In this document: positions 25,678 through 34,928 of the stretch, one piece after another
Position numbering within the stretch: the first letter of the stretch is position 1
Layout: each line of letters begins with the position of its first letter
DNA from: Mesobacillus jeotgali
Lineage (GTDB): Bacteria > Bacillota > Bacilli > Bacillales > Cytobacillaceae
Length of the DNA stretch: 64,000 nucleotides
NCBI RefSeq assembly: GCF_031759225.1
Contig: NZ_CP134494.1
Location: forward strand, 1,362,501 to 1,426,500
Direction: 5' to 3'
Made by a program: the position numbers and the translations under genes
The notes under the pieces: model-generated
Told to the model about the DNA's origin: nothing
The model's database searches: none
Seen by the model: the letters and a program-made list of their open reading frames with translations, nothing else

Positions 25678-26430
25678 GCCAAAACGAGGAGGCCCGAGCG
25701 CTATTTTGTCTGAAGTAGGTGCAGGTTCGGACAAAACAGGGAAGCACCGACGTGATTTTGTCTGAAGTAGATGCAGGTTCGGACAAAACAGGGAAGCACG
25801 AACGTGATTTTGTCTGAAGTAGGTGCAGGTTCGGACAAAACGAGGAAACTCGAGCGCAATTTTGTCTAAAGTAAGTACAGGTTTGGACAAAAAGAGGAAG
25901 CTCAAGTGCTATTTTGTCTGAATTAGGTGCAGGTTCGGCCACTACGAGGAAGCCTGGGCGAGATTTTGTCTGAAGTAGATGCAGGTTCGGCCAAAACGAG
26001 GAAGCCCAGGTGAGATTTTGTCTAAAGTAGATGCAGGTTCGGCCAAAACGAGGAAGCCTGGGCGCTATTTTGTCTGAAGTAGATGCAGGTTCGGCCAAAA
26101 CGAGGAAGCCCAGGTGAGATTTTGTCTGAAGTAGATGCGAGTTCGGCCAAAACGAGGAAGCCTGGGCGCTATTTTGTCTGAATTAGATGCGAGTTCGTTC
26201 AAAACGAGGAGGCACGAGCGCTATTTTGTCTGAAGTAGATGCAGGTTCGGCCAAAACGAGGAAGCCTGGGCGCTATTTTATCTGAAGTAGATGCAGGTTC
26301 GGCCAAAACGAGGAAGCCCGAGCGCTATTTTGTCTGAAGTAGATGCGAGTTCGGACAAAGCTCAGGCGCTATTTTGTCTGAAGTAGATGCAGGTTCGAAC
26401 AAAACGAGGAAGCCCAGGCGAATTATTATC
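25678..26430. repeat. Repeat array B: fifteen 52-bp dyad units
   Basis: Tandem non-coding units with the same plan as array A but other sequence: a 33-bp dyad (typically GACAAAACGAGGAAGC... ending CTATTTTGTC) and a 19-bp linker such as TGAAGTAGATGCAGGTTCG. The first dyad is 25678-25710 and the second starts at 25730. The fourteenth has an 8-bp internal deletion, and in several units the left arm has drifted from GAC to GCC. Apparent frames through it arise because three units make 156 bp. It lies between convergent genes. Confidence 0.93.
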
Positions 26431-26462
26431 CAAGGTGATGGACAAGCCCCAATTAAAAAACA

Positions 26463-26488
26463 CCTGAGCTCAACATCAAGAGCTCAGG
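26463..26488 (-). terminator. Terminator of the ABC permease pair
   Basis: A 9-bp perfect stem (CCTGAGCTC/GAGCTCAGG); on the minus strand it is followed by GTGTTTTTTAATT. Confidence 0.85.
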
Positions 26489-26500
26489 CGAACACAAAAA

Positions 26501-29353
26501 CTATTCTGTTACCTCAGGTTTCAGCCAACTATCAAAATATCCTTTTGCCTGCGGGTGTCCTGCCTTTTCAAGGATTGTGATTAGATCGTGTCCAGAGGCA
26601 TTTTTATTTGTATACTCGTTGACATATGTTTTCAAAGCTTTATTTACTTTTCCAGCCTTCACTAAATAGTCCAGTTCAGCGTACATATTGTAACCTTGTA
26701 TACCCATCATGATGGCGTAGTCATTGATATTTTTATAATCGCTTAATGGGCTGCTTAAATACTGGCCTTCTTTTTGGATTCTCGCGATCTCTTCCTGTTG
26801 TTTTATTTGATCTTCGGCAGAGGTTCTGGCCATGTAGCCTTTTTCACCCATATAGGTTTTCAAGGAATAGCTTACGAGACTTTCATTTACCCATGGTTCT
26901 TTATATCCTTGGCTTCCGACCAATCCTGACAGCCATTGGCGGACCACTCCCTCAGTCATGCTGAGAGAAGTAAAGCTGTTATCTGAAAAATTATACCCAG
27001 CTGAGAAGATCATTCCCTGGTAAGCCATTTGGGAGTTGCCTTCTACTGTACGGATAATATCCAGTTCTTTATATGGTAATGTGGAATCAAAAAACTCTTC
27101 AAAGTAATCGATTGATTGACCAGCGCCCATGGCATTTCTGTTTGCTGTTTCTTGTTTGTCAGTGGTTGGGCGGTACCAAACATTCACGAGTGTTTCATTC
27201 TGGGTCATGAATCTTTCAGTTTGATAATATTGAGTATCCAATAAGACGATAGAAAAATCGCGGACACCCTCTACCTTGGCGCTATATTTCTTGTTTTCAC
27301 CTTGTATTTCTGTTGTCGCATTAGCTTCTTCTGCATTAGAAAGGATCTCGTATTTAGCAGGAGCGTTAATGGTTACATCATAGCTAGCTGTTTCGCTATA
27401 AAATGGATATCCAAAAGGTGAATACGGATCCAGGTTCCAGCCGTTTTTATCATATACAGCCTGTATTGGCAGGAAATTGCCAAGCCATACTGCGGCATAA
27501 TCATAGCTTGCATTGCTGTAATTCGAAGGGAGCTGGAAGTTGAATTGAATGTCGATTTCGGAATGTGCCATGTCTTTCCACTGATTCATAGTAACTTCCA
27601 GAATAGTTCCTTCGACTTTAAAATCAGCTTTCTGTTCATTCACTTTGATGTCTTGGATTTCAATCCAGCCTGGTGTCGGTGAAGGGCCTCTGACGAATTC
27701 CCATTCGGGCCCATCTATCGGTTCCTTAAACTGGTTAGGATACAGGTGGAAATAGATTTTATCCTGTTCGGCACCGGTGGTATTAGTGGTTTCGACATGC
27801 AGTGTTCCCTGCAATGTCGCATCAGCATCCATATAGGTCAAGTCGGCCTTATATTTTACAGGATTATGCTCCCTGTTGGTAAAGCTGTAACTAAATAAAT
27901 CTTTAGTTTCTTTTGGTTCAGTTGATGCTTCAACACTTTTTCCCTCTTTCTTCGTATTTTCCTCTGGGAAAAACTCTGCATACGAAAATACACCCGCCAA
28001 AAGGACGAAGGATACCGTCAATAATGCGGTAAATGCGTGCTTAGGGTAATCTGAAATATGTTCTGCAGTCCTGATGGCAAGCACATCAATTAATCGGTAA
28101 ACCTTGTAGCGGAGCAAGTACCCACGAGTACCCCTGAGTTTTTCACGGATAACGTCACTAACATATTTCTTCTTATCATGTTTCGCCAGAGGCTGCTCTG
28201 GCACGCCTACTATTGTAAAATTCCTGGAGAGGTTTGCATCTGCATTTAATACCTGCTCGGCAGACGTATTGGGCCGATGTTTTACTGGTATCACACCCGC
28301 TATATGGTCCTCGACCCCTTTTTTCATCCAATTCACGATAATGGCGATAAAGGCAATGATCAGGATTGGACTGTAGGCCATCCATGGTGCTCTTCTGATC
28401 AGCCAGAAATTTTGGCCGGCCATTCCTGCAAGTTCGTTGGTGATCGTTCTGTAAATCAGTCGAGGTGAATCAGTCAAAGCTGTGGGGTGCGGACCCCCTA
28501 AATACAATGAGAAAATTCCTAAAAACGTCAGCAGCTGTAATACTGATAAAATTTGCTGAGTGGTCAATAACAGCAGATGAGATTTGGCATTGGGCCATAC
28601 ATGCTTTTTCAAGGTGTGAAACTTGCTTCCACCCATTAATGTTGAACTTAGCACATAAGGCTGCTTTTCAATTTCATCAATCATATCTAGCATGTAATAA
28701 AAAACGCTTGGAAGGCCGATCAGCAGCATGATAATCAATTGATATTCCAAAATGACCTTTGCTGAGTAGCCGATTGGTGATGCTGCTACTGGAAGCATCA
28801 AGATAATCCCAACAAGCAATTGAGGGATATACCTGAATGGCCAAAAGAATGCAGTGAAATACCGTTTAAAGCTCGGGTAGAATAGGGTTGTCACAAGTGC
28901 CAGTATTGTTCCAAGCAATAGCCGGCCAATTGTGATAGCCAATATAGCACCGAGAGTATACTTAACTCCAACGAGAACAAGGTTAACCATGCTTCGTGCT
29001 CCCAAATCAGTCCCGAGCGGAAAGGTGAGCGAAGGAGGAGCAGGCGGAGCCGCGACAAATTTTCCGTTCTCATCGAAAATCAGCGGCTCATTGCTCTCAG
29101 GCATCAATTCTGTATTCCAACTGATCAGGAACAATGTAACTAGTATCGCTGAACCAACCAGCATATTCCGGTGTCTATGGTTATTGATATAGGCAGTTAT
29201 TTTCATAATCATTTTCAGAAAATGAAACAATCCCCTTTTTGCTTTTTGGGGGTTCAGTTCTTTTGACTCCCTGACAAGCCAGGATAGGCCATCACTTACT
29301 TTAGTGGAAATCGACAATATTGCTGATGAAATATTGTTCCTCATCTTTCTCAT
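26501..29353 (-). CDS. ABC permease fused to a degenerate M1 peptidase-like domain
   Basis: A 950-residue fusion. Residues about 60-360 form a binding-protein-dependent ABC permease (membrane helices with PNAKSHLLLLTTQQILSVLQLLTFLGIFSLYLGG). A single helix near 450-470 (FTALLTVSFVLLAGVFSYAEFF) is followed by a large domain resembling M1 aminopeptidases, with EPWVNESLVSY. The zinc motif HExxH is replaced by EGVVR (801-805), while Glu824 sits exactly 18 residues on, where the third ligand belongs. It is therefore likely a catalytically dead sensor or binding domain. It starts in an ATGA overlap with the partner permease; no ATPase or binding-protein gene is adjacent. Confidence 0.8.
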   Translation of the reverse strand: MRKMRNNISSAILSISTKVSDGLSWLVRESKELNPQKAKRGLFHFLKMIMKITAYINNHRHRNMLVGSAILVTLFLISWNTELMPESNEPLIFDENGKFVAAPPAPPSLTFPLGTDLGARSMVNLVLVGVKYTLGAILAITIGRLLLGTILALVTTLFYPSFKRYFTAFFWPFRYIPQLLVGIILMLPVAASPIGYSAKVILEYQLIIMLLIGLPSVFYYMLDMIDEIEKQPYVLSSTLMGGSKFHTLKKHVWPNAKSHLLLLTTQQILSVLQLLTFLGIFSLYLGGPHPTALTDSPRLIYRTITNELAGMAGQNFWLIRRAPWMAYSPILIIAFIAIIVNWMKKGVEDHIAGVIPVKHRPNTSAEQVLNADANLSRNFTIVGVPEQPLAKHDKKKYVSDVIREKLRGTRGYLLRYKVYRLIDVLAIRTAEHISDYPKHAFTALLTVSFVLLAGVFSYAEFFPEENTKKEGKSVEASTEPKETKDLFSYSFTNREHNPVKYKADLTYMDADATLQGTLHVETTNTTGAEQDKIYFHLYPNQFKEPIDGPEWEFVRGPSPTPGWIEIQDIKVNEQKADFKVEGTILEVTMNQWKDMAHSEIDIQFNFQLPSNYSNASYDYAAVWLGNFLPIQAVYDKNGWNLDPYSPFGYPFYSETASYDVTINAPAKYEILSNAEEANATTEIQGENKKYSAKVEGVRDFSIVLLDTQYYQTERFMTQNETLVNVWYRPTTDKQETANRNAMGAGQSIDYFEEFFDSTLPYKELDIIRTVEGNSQMAYQGMIFSAGYNFSDNSFTSLSMTEGVVRQWLSGLVGSQGYKEPWVNESLVSYSLKTYMGEKGYMARTSAEDQIKQQEEIARIQKEGQYLSSPLSDYKNINDYAIMMGIQGYNMYAELDYLVKAGKVNKALKTYVNEYTNKNASGHDLITILEKAGHPQAKGYFDSWLKPEVTE

Positions 29354-30237
29354 ATATCCATCCCCCGAACGCTTCCGAACTTTTTACCGATCAACGAAAC
29401 GAATCTTTCTACAAGAATGACAGGAAGCATGAAAACTCCCACGTAAAAGAAGATATGCACAGGAGAACTATTTTGAATCTGCAGCAGTTTATTAAGCTCT
29501 TTAATGTACCCATCAAGAACAAACATGTGTTCAACGAGGACCAGGGTTGTCAAAACCATGAATATAATGGTTTTAAAGTGGATAGAGACAACGGGCACAA
29601 TATTCCTGGTCAAATGTGAAAAAAGAAGCTGCAGCTTTGATAACCCTTTTGCCTGGCCTAAAAGAATGTAGTGCTTTTCAAATTCTTCTTCCATTACTTT
29701 GATCAGGTATTGAGCAAAAAATAAGGATGGAAGGAGTGAATTAATGATCATCGGGAAGATGATTGGCTCTTTCCCTGCCAGCCCGTACATTGTGACAAGG
29801 CGAATATTGAACTCCCTGTAGAGCATGAACAAAAACAGCTGCATCATGAATATAACCAGCAAATCCGGAATTCCCTCGAAGAAATTCAGGACATTCTTTA
29901 CTCTTATACGCTGTTTATATGGAAGATTCATAAATAGATAGGCAATCACACTTCCTATAAAAATAGTGAACAACAGACTGAAGAAAATAAGTTCAAGAGA
30001 ATATGTATAGCGGTCGATGACTGTTTCCTGATACCAGCTTTCTAGTACTCCCCAGCTTTCAGGCTTGAAAAATTGCACTGCAGTAGCTTCAATTGCTTTA
30101 ATAAAGCCAGATAATTGCATGCCAAGGTGCTCACTTTCTGATGGGCGGAAGTTAAAAAGCCTGGGAAAGGCCATGAAAAATAAAAGACCTGCAATAGAGG
30201 TCAAAAATAAAAATGGGTAATGAATGATTTTTTTCAT
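29350..30237 (-). CDS. ABC transporter permease (DppB/OppB-like)
   Basis: A 295-residue membrane permease with about six helices. Recognisable parts are the LIFFSLLFTIFIGSVIAYLF helix and the coupling loop LLGQAKGLSKLQLLFSHLTRNIVPVVSIHF, which is the EAA-type loop of dipeptide/nickel permeases. Its stop overlaps the start of the fused permease/M1-like gene as ATGA, so the two should form a heterodimer. The cognate ATPases must be encoded elsewhere, if the complex is a true transporter. Confidence 0.8.
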   Translation of the reverse strand: MKKIIHYPFLFLTSIAGLLFFMAFPRLFNFRPSESEHLGMQLSGFIKAIEATAVQFFKPESWGVLESWYQETVIDRYTYSLELIFFSLLFTIFIGSVIAYLFMNLPYKQRIRVKNVLNFFEGIPDLLVIFMMQLFLFMLYREFNIRLVTMYGLAGKEPIIFPMIINSLLPSLFFAQYLIKVMEEEFEKHYILLGQAKGLSKLQLLFSHLTRNIVPVVSIHFKTIIFMVLTTLVLVEHMFVLDGYIKELNKLLQIQNSSPVHIFFYVGVFMLPVILVERFVSLIGKKFGSVRGMDI

Positions 30238-30334
30238 ATACTCTCCTTTGGGAAAAATTTCTTTTTAGTTTTTGACGTAGGATGTTTATGAAAGGTTGCA
30301 AGATTTTAGATTTTTTTTAATAATTTTGTGATAA

Positions 30335-30385
30335 TTGAAAAAATAATGTAATATGGATTATAATAAACCGACTGGATAGTTTATT
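30335..30385 (+). promoter_or_regulatory. Promoter and TetR-type operator of the M32 peptidase operon
   Basis: A -35 TTGAAA (30335-30340) and -10 TATAAT (30359-30364), 18 bp apart. Overlapping the -10 and start point is a dyad, AATAAAC, 10 bp, GTTTATT (30362-30385), with a TetR-like ACCGACTGG half. The downstream TetR regulator is the obvious candidate to bind it; this is inference. Confidence 0.5.
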
Positions 30386-30481
30386 TAAAGTTTTTAATTT
30401 ATAGCAAAGTATCTGTAGTCAAGAATTATGGGATTCACAATCCAGGGGGAATTTAACTCAATCAGAGAGAGGGGAAATGGC

Positions 30482-32014
30482 ATGGAACAAAAGGTACTGA
30501 ATCAATCAATCATGTCTGCGCTCGAAAAGTTCAATGAATTGGATGAGAAGATTTCGCATTTTAATAGTATTTTAGGTTTGTTGAGCTGGGATCAAAAAGT
30601 AATCTCACCGAAGAAAGGACGCTCCATATTTGCGAATGCGAATGGAACTTTAAGAACTGAAGCGTTCAAACTGACTGTTTCTGAAGAAATGGGTGAGTTG
30701 CTTAAGGTACTAACGACACCGGAAGCAGAGGAGCACCTTGATGAGGCTGCAAAGGCCAAGGTTCGTGAACGGCTGAAATTTTATAACCGATCCAAAAGTA
30801 TCCCGGCAGAAATGATTAAAGATTTCACAGTGCTGACATCAAAAGCAAATGATGCCTGGGAAGAAGCAAGGGAGAACAATGATTTTGAAAGATATCTTCC
30901 TTACCTTGAGAAGATTGTAGAGTTTAAGAGGAAAGCTGTTGAGATTTACGGTTATGAAAATCATCCATATGATGCGCTGCTGGATGAATTTGAACCTGGT
31001 CTTACAGTTGAAAAACTTGATCCATTGTTTAGTAAATTAAGAGAATCAAGCACTGATTTACTGAAAAGGATTCAAGGGTCTTCTGACAAACCATCAGTCG
31101 AGATATTCGAACAGCCTTATTCAGTAGAGAAGCAAAAAGAATTCAATCGTTATATTCTGCCAGTGATCGGCTTCGATATGGAAGCAGGCAGGCTGGATGA
31201 AACGGTTCATCCATTTGCACAAACTGTGAATACCGGGGATGTCAGGATTACGACCAGGTACCTTGAAAATAATGTCCGATCGGCGATTTTTGGAACAATT
31301 CATGAAGCTGGACATGGTATTTATGAACAAAATATCAATCCAGAGTTCCAGGATTCAGTTTTACAGGAAGGGGCTTCATTCGGAATTCATGAATCCCAGT
31401 CCAGATTCCTGGAAAATATGGTGGGACGCAGCGAGGAATTCTGGAAGTACTTCTATCCGAAGCTGCAGGAACATTTTCCGGAGCAATTAGGGAATGTTGA
31501 ATTGGAAGATTTCTATCGTGCCACAAATGCTGTCCAGCCATCCTTCATCAGGGTGGAAGCAGATGAGCTCACATATAATCTTCATATCATGGTTCGCTAT
31601 GAAATTGAGAAGGCATTGATTGCCGGGGAAATAGAGGCAAAAGATCTGCCTGGAATCTGGAACGAAAAAATGAGGGATTACCTAGGCATCACACCATCCA
31701 CTGACAGTGAAGGGGTCCTTCAGGATATCCACTGGTCATTCGGAGGGCTGGGGTACTTCCCGTCATACTCTCTTGGGAATCTGTATGCGGCACAGATCTT
31801 GACTAAGATCAAGAAGGATGTACCTGGATTCTATGAAAGTATCGAGCAAGGGGATTTTGCAGTGATCCAGGACTGGTTAAGGGAAAATATTCATCAGTAC
31901 GGAATGCTCTATACACCAAATGAACTGATAGTAAAAGCTACCGGTGAAGAATTGAATGCGGATTATCTGGTACAGTACCTGGAAGAGAAATATAGTAAGG
32001 TATATAAACTCTAA
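30482..32014 (+). CDS. M32 family metallocarboxypeptidase (YpwA/Taq type)
   Basis: A 510-residue cytosolic zinc carboxypeptidase. The zinc site HEAGH is in FGTIHEAGHGIYEQN, followed by GASFGIHESQSRFLENMVGRS (the family's HESQSR motif) and later GTxxxLQDIHW-like TDSEGVLQDIHWSFGGLGYFPSYSLGN. The ATG at 30482 follows GAGAGGGGA; an upstream ATG at 30428 is not preferred. It trims C-terminal residues from peptides. A TetR regulator gene follows 27 bp later. Confidence 0.94.
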   Translation: MEQKVLNQSIMSALEKFNELDEKISHFNSILGLLSWDQKVISPKKGRSIFANANGTLRTEAFKLTVSEEMGELLKVLTTPEAEEHLDEAAKAKVRERLKFYNRSKSIPAEMIKDFTVLTSKANDAWEEARENNDFERYLPYLEKIVEFKRKAVEIYGYENHPYDALLDEFEPGLTVEKLDPLFSKLRESSTDLLKRIQGSSDKPSVEIFEQPYSVEKQKEFNRYILPVIGFDMEAGRLDETVHPFAQTVNTGDVRITTRYLENNVRSAIFGTIHEAGHGIYEQNINPEFQDSVLQEGASFGIHESQSRFLENMVGRSEEFWKYFYPKLQEHFPEQLGNVELEDFYRATNAVQPSFIRVEADELTYNLHIMVRYEIEKALIAGEIEAKDLPGIWNEKMRDYLGITPSTDSEGVLQDIHWSFGGLGYFPSYSLGNLYAAQILTKIKKDVPGFYESIEQGDFAVIQDWLRENIHQYGMLYTPNELIVKATGEELNADYLVQYLEEKYSKVYKL

Positions 32015-32041
32015 TATTAGCGGAAAAATGGGGTAAATCAT

Positions 32042-32659
32042 ATGACGCCAATTGTTTCAGAGGAATATAAGCAAAAGAAGCGTCAGGAAATTTTGCAGAG
32101 TGCCCATGTTTGCTTTGCCGAAAAGGGATTTGAAGCATCGACTGTTGATGATATTGTGGCCCGCTCCAAACTAAGCAAGGGGGCAATTTACAATTACTTC
32201 AAAAGTAAGGATGAAATTTATCTGGCACTGATGGAAGGCCAAACAAATGACTCGGGAAGTAAATTTGCCAAAGCCATTGCTGAGCGTGAGACCTCATTGG
32301 AAAAACTCAATTACCTGATTGAAGCCTACCTGGACAATGACCCGAATGATGAAGAAAACATCGGGCATGCGATCGTTCATTACGAATTCAGATTGTACTC
32401 AACACGGAATCCAAAATTAAAGGATATGTTGACGAAGCGATACAGAGATTTCTTTGTTTCATTGCTGACAGGAATCATTAAAGAAGGTCAGGCAGCAGGT
32501 GAATTTAACAAGGAACTTGATCCAGAGACATATGCGGATATATTTTGGGCGATTGTCAATGGGGCCACATTGCAGGCTACCATACTTGAAGATTACCATT
32601 ATAAGCATATATTAAGAGAAATGCAGTCGATATTCTTAGAAAAACTAAGCTCAAAATGA
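32042..32659 (+). CDS. TetR/AcrR family transcriptional regulator
   Basis: A 205-residue repressor-type protein. The N-terminal DNA-binding domain reads KRQEILQSAHVCFAEKGFEASTVDDIVARSKLSKGAIYNYFKSKDEIYLAL, a classic TetR helix-turn-helix. The C-terminal ligand domain is variable and holds a TetR_C-like YADIFWAIVNGATLQATIL stretch. It is the second gene after the M32 peptidase and probably autoregulates the dyad upstream of 30482. The ligand is unknown. Confidence 0.92.
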   Translation: MTPIVSEEYKQKKRQEILQSAHVCFAEKGFEASTVDDIVARSKLSKGAIYNYFKSKDEIYLALMEGQTNDSGSKFAKAIAERETSLEKLNYLIEAYLDNDPNDEENIGHAIVHYEFRLYSTRNPKLKDMLTKRYRDFFVSLLTGIIKEGQAAGEFNKELDPETYADIFWAIVNGATLQATILEDYHYKHILREMQSIFLEKLSSK

Positions 32660-32661
32660 TT

Positions 32662-32693
32662 AAAAACCAGTGAGGATCCTCACTGGTTTTTAG
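32662..32693. terminator. Bidirectional terminator between TetR and antiporter genes
   Basis: A perfect palindrome with arms AAAAACCAGTGAGGA/TCCTCACTGGTTTTT, suited to both converging transcripts. Confidence 0.85.
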
Positions 32694-32714
32694 TTTGCAG
32701 TATGTGAACCGCGA

Positions 32715-34217
32715 TTATTTAAGGTCTAGTGCATCTTGACTATATTTTGCTTTTTCCTTCAAGAGCTTCTTCAGTTTCGGCTTGTTCTTCCTCTCTGAAA
32801 GGATATAGAGGAAATCACCTGTCATGATGACGGTATTCCCCGTAGGTGCGATAAGTTTGCCATTGCGGATGATCGCATTCACCAGTGTTCCTTCAGGAAA
32901 GGGGATATCCACCAACGTTTTACCAACGATGGCATTGTCGCTTTCCATCTCATATTCAATCATCTCGGCATCCGCTTTTCCAAGTGAAATCAGCTCAAGT
33001 GACTGCATTGGTATCGTTTTTTTGGGACCGTTCAATCCCAGCTTATTTGCTAGCATCGGTATGGTAGATCCCTGAATAAGTGCGCTCGTCAAAACGACGA
33101 AGAAGACAACATTGAAAATCTGATGGCTGTCCTCAATACCTGCCAGCAATGGGAAGGTGGCGAGGATAATCGGAACCGCGCCTTTCAAGCCAGCCCATGA
33201 AAGGAAAATCCGCTCTTTTTGAGAGTAATCCATTTTTATTGTTGATAAAAATACAGCTACAGGTCTTGCCACCAGCATCAGGATTACGGATATCAATATG
33301 CCCTGAATCAAGATAGCCGGGTTGAAAAGTTCAGATGGAAATACAAGGAGCCCAAGGATGACAAACATAAGAATCTGCATCATCCAGGCGAAACCTTCTG
33401 TGAAGCGGAAAATAGAATGGCGATATGCAATCTCAGCGTTTCCAATGATAATCGCCGCAATGTATACGGCCAAAAGACCGCTGCCATTCAAAAATGTAGT
33501 TACTCCATAAGTCAGCAAAGCAAATGCGGTGGCGAAAACGGGATAAAGTCCACTCGAATCCAAGTTTATCGAATTCAAAGCTTTGACTGCGACCTTTCCA
33601 AAAATCACACCCAGTATCAGGCCCAGTCCCATTTGCAAAAAGAAGTCACCGATCAACTTTAGGATACTTGCATCAGGAATCGTAATAAGTTCAATCATTG
33701 CTACGGTTAAGAATACAGCCATCGGATCATTGGAACCAGATTCTGCTTCGAGAGTAGAACCAAGTTTTGAAGATATATTATGGCCTTTCAGGACTGCAAA
33801 AACAGCTGCGGCATCAGTGGAACCAACAATTGCCCCGAATAAAATGGCTTCCAGCCAATCAAGGCCCAAAATCATTTTCGCAGCGACGGCAACGATTCCA
33901 GAGGTGATTAGCACTCCAACCGTTGCAAGTGATAAAGATGGGATAATTACTGGCCTGACGTCTTTCAAATTTGTTTGCAGGCCGCCTTCAAACAGGATTA
34001 TGACTAGTGCGATAACACCAATCATCTGTGTAACTGCTGCATTATCAAAATAAATGATGCCAAGGACATCGCTGCCCATGACCATCCCGACCATGATAAA
34101 GAAAATCAGAGAGGGAACCCCAAGTCTGGTTGAAAACCTCGTTGTTATAACCCCAACAATGAATAAGAAAGCAAGAAGAAGAATGAAAGAGTCTGTACTA
34201 ATAACATGTTCTGGCAA
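32715..34217 (-). CDS. K+(or Na+)/H+ antiporter, CPA1 NhaP2/CvrA type
   Basis: A 500-residue protein with about 12 membrane helices, then a soluble TrkA_C domain at the C terminus (AEMIEYEMESDNAIVGKTLVDIPFPEGTLVNAIIRNGKLIAPTGNTVIMTGDFLYIL). The ion-path region contains GAIVGSTDAAAVFAVL and LEAESGSNDPMAVFLTVAMIEL, with the paired acidic residues of CPA exchangers. It likely exports potassium or sodium in exchange for protons, with the TrkA_C domain sensing a nucleotide. A 14-bp gap separates it from the upstream recombinase-like gene. Confidence 0.9.
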   Translation of the reverse strand: MPEHVISTDSFILLLAFLFIVGVITTRFSTRLGVPSLIFFIMVGMVMGSDVLGIIYFDNAAVTQMIGVIALVIILFEGGLQTNLKDVRPVIIPSLSLATVGVLITSGIVAVAAKMILGLDWLEAILFGAIVGSTDAAAVFAVLKGHNISSKLGSTLEAESGSNDPMAVFLTVAMIELITIPDASILKLIGDFFLQMGLGLILGVIFGKVAVKALNSINLDSSGLYPVFATAFALLTYGVTTFLNGSGLLAVYIAAIIIGNAEIAYRHSIFRFTEGFAWMMQILMFVILGLLVFPSELFNPAILIQGILISVILMLVARPVAVFLSTIKMDYSQKERIFLSWAGLKGAVPIILATFPLLAGIEDSHQIFNVVFFVVLTSALIQGSTIPMLANKLGLNGPKKTIPMQSLELISLGKADAEMIEYEMESDNAIVGKTLVDIPFPEGTLVNAIIRNGKLIAPTGNTVIMTGDFLYILSERKNKPKLKKLLKEKAKYSQDALDLK

Positions 34218-34231
34218 TAAAAACTCCCCCT

Positions 34232-34789
34232 TTATAAATTGATATCAATTTTAACCTGGACTGTTTCCTGGTCTATTCCAATGAAGTGCTTTGTTTCGGA
34301 TGGAGAGGCATGCAGCAGCCTTTTTTGAATCAGTGAAATGGCAACGCCCTGGGAGTAGGCATGATAGCCGAATGTTTTACGCAAAGTGGTCATACCTACC
34401 GGTTCATCAATTCCGGCATTTCTAGCAGCGGCGTTGATTATCCTGTAAGCTTGTTGCCTTGTAATTGGATTCGCAGTTTTTCGGGACCTAAAGAGATAGT
34501 CTGTTCCAATAAAAGAACTTTCGGTTAGATACTTTTTTAGGGAACTTCTGATGGACTCATTTAAGTAAACAGGTGGATTGCTATAAAGAGGAATTGAAAG
34601 GACTTCTGTAATTTCCCCATCCTGGCGGCACACATCATGTACACGCAGGTTGAGTAGATCATGCAGTTTGATCCCGGTATTAATACCAAGTACAAATAAA
34701 CAATAATCCCTGGTCGAGTGATTTATAAGGAAATCCTTCATAAGCATGATCTTGTTTTTCGATTTGATTGGACTTACGGTTTTCATCAT
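34232..34789 (-). CDS. Tyrosine-recombinase-like protein with altered catalytic residues
   Basis: A 185-residue protein equal to the catalytic half of a phage-integrase-type recombinase (similar in size to B. subtilis YoeC). Aligned to the XerD pattern, the first catalytic Arg is Lys41 (NTGIKLHDLL), the HxLR His is Thr134 while Arg137 is kept (TTLRKTF), His160 is kept (LLHAS), and the nucleophile Tyr, expected nine residues on, is Phe169 (TKHFIGI). It should not be able to cut DNA in the normal way and may act as a DNA-binding protein. Start: ATGATG after AAGGGAGTGAT. Confidence 0.72.
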   Translation of the reverse strand: MMKTVSPIKSKNKIMLMKDFLINHSTRDYCLFVLGINTGIKLHDLLNLRVHDVCRQDGEITEVLSIPLYSNPPVYLNESIRSSLKKYLTESSFIGTDYLFRSRKTANPITRQQAYRIINAAARNAGIDEPVGMTTLRKTFGYHAYSQGVAISLIQKRLLHASPSETKHFIGIDQETVQVKIDINL

Positions 34790-34928
34790 ATCACTCCCTT
34801 AGGTAACTTAATTATATCCTAAATCTAATTATGTAACATGTTAAATGCTCACTGAAATTTTTTGTTAAGCTGCTTCCAAATGTTATAATGAACAGAATCG
34901 AAAAAAATAGAATTAGCTGGAGGCAATT

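Noticed and set aside
25604..26098. Minus-strand 164-codon frame through array B, and other frames in the repeats
   Set aside because: They come from a 52-bp period in which every third unit returns to frame; there is no ribosome site and the peptide only mirrors the DNA repeat.
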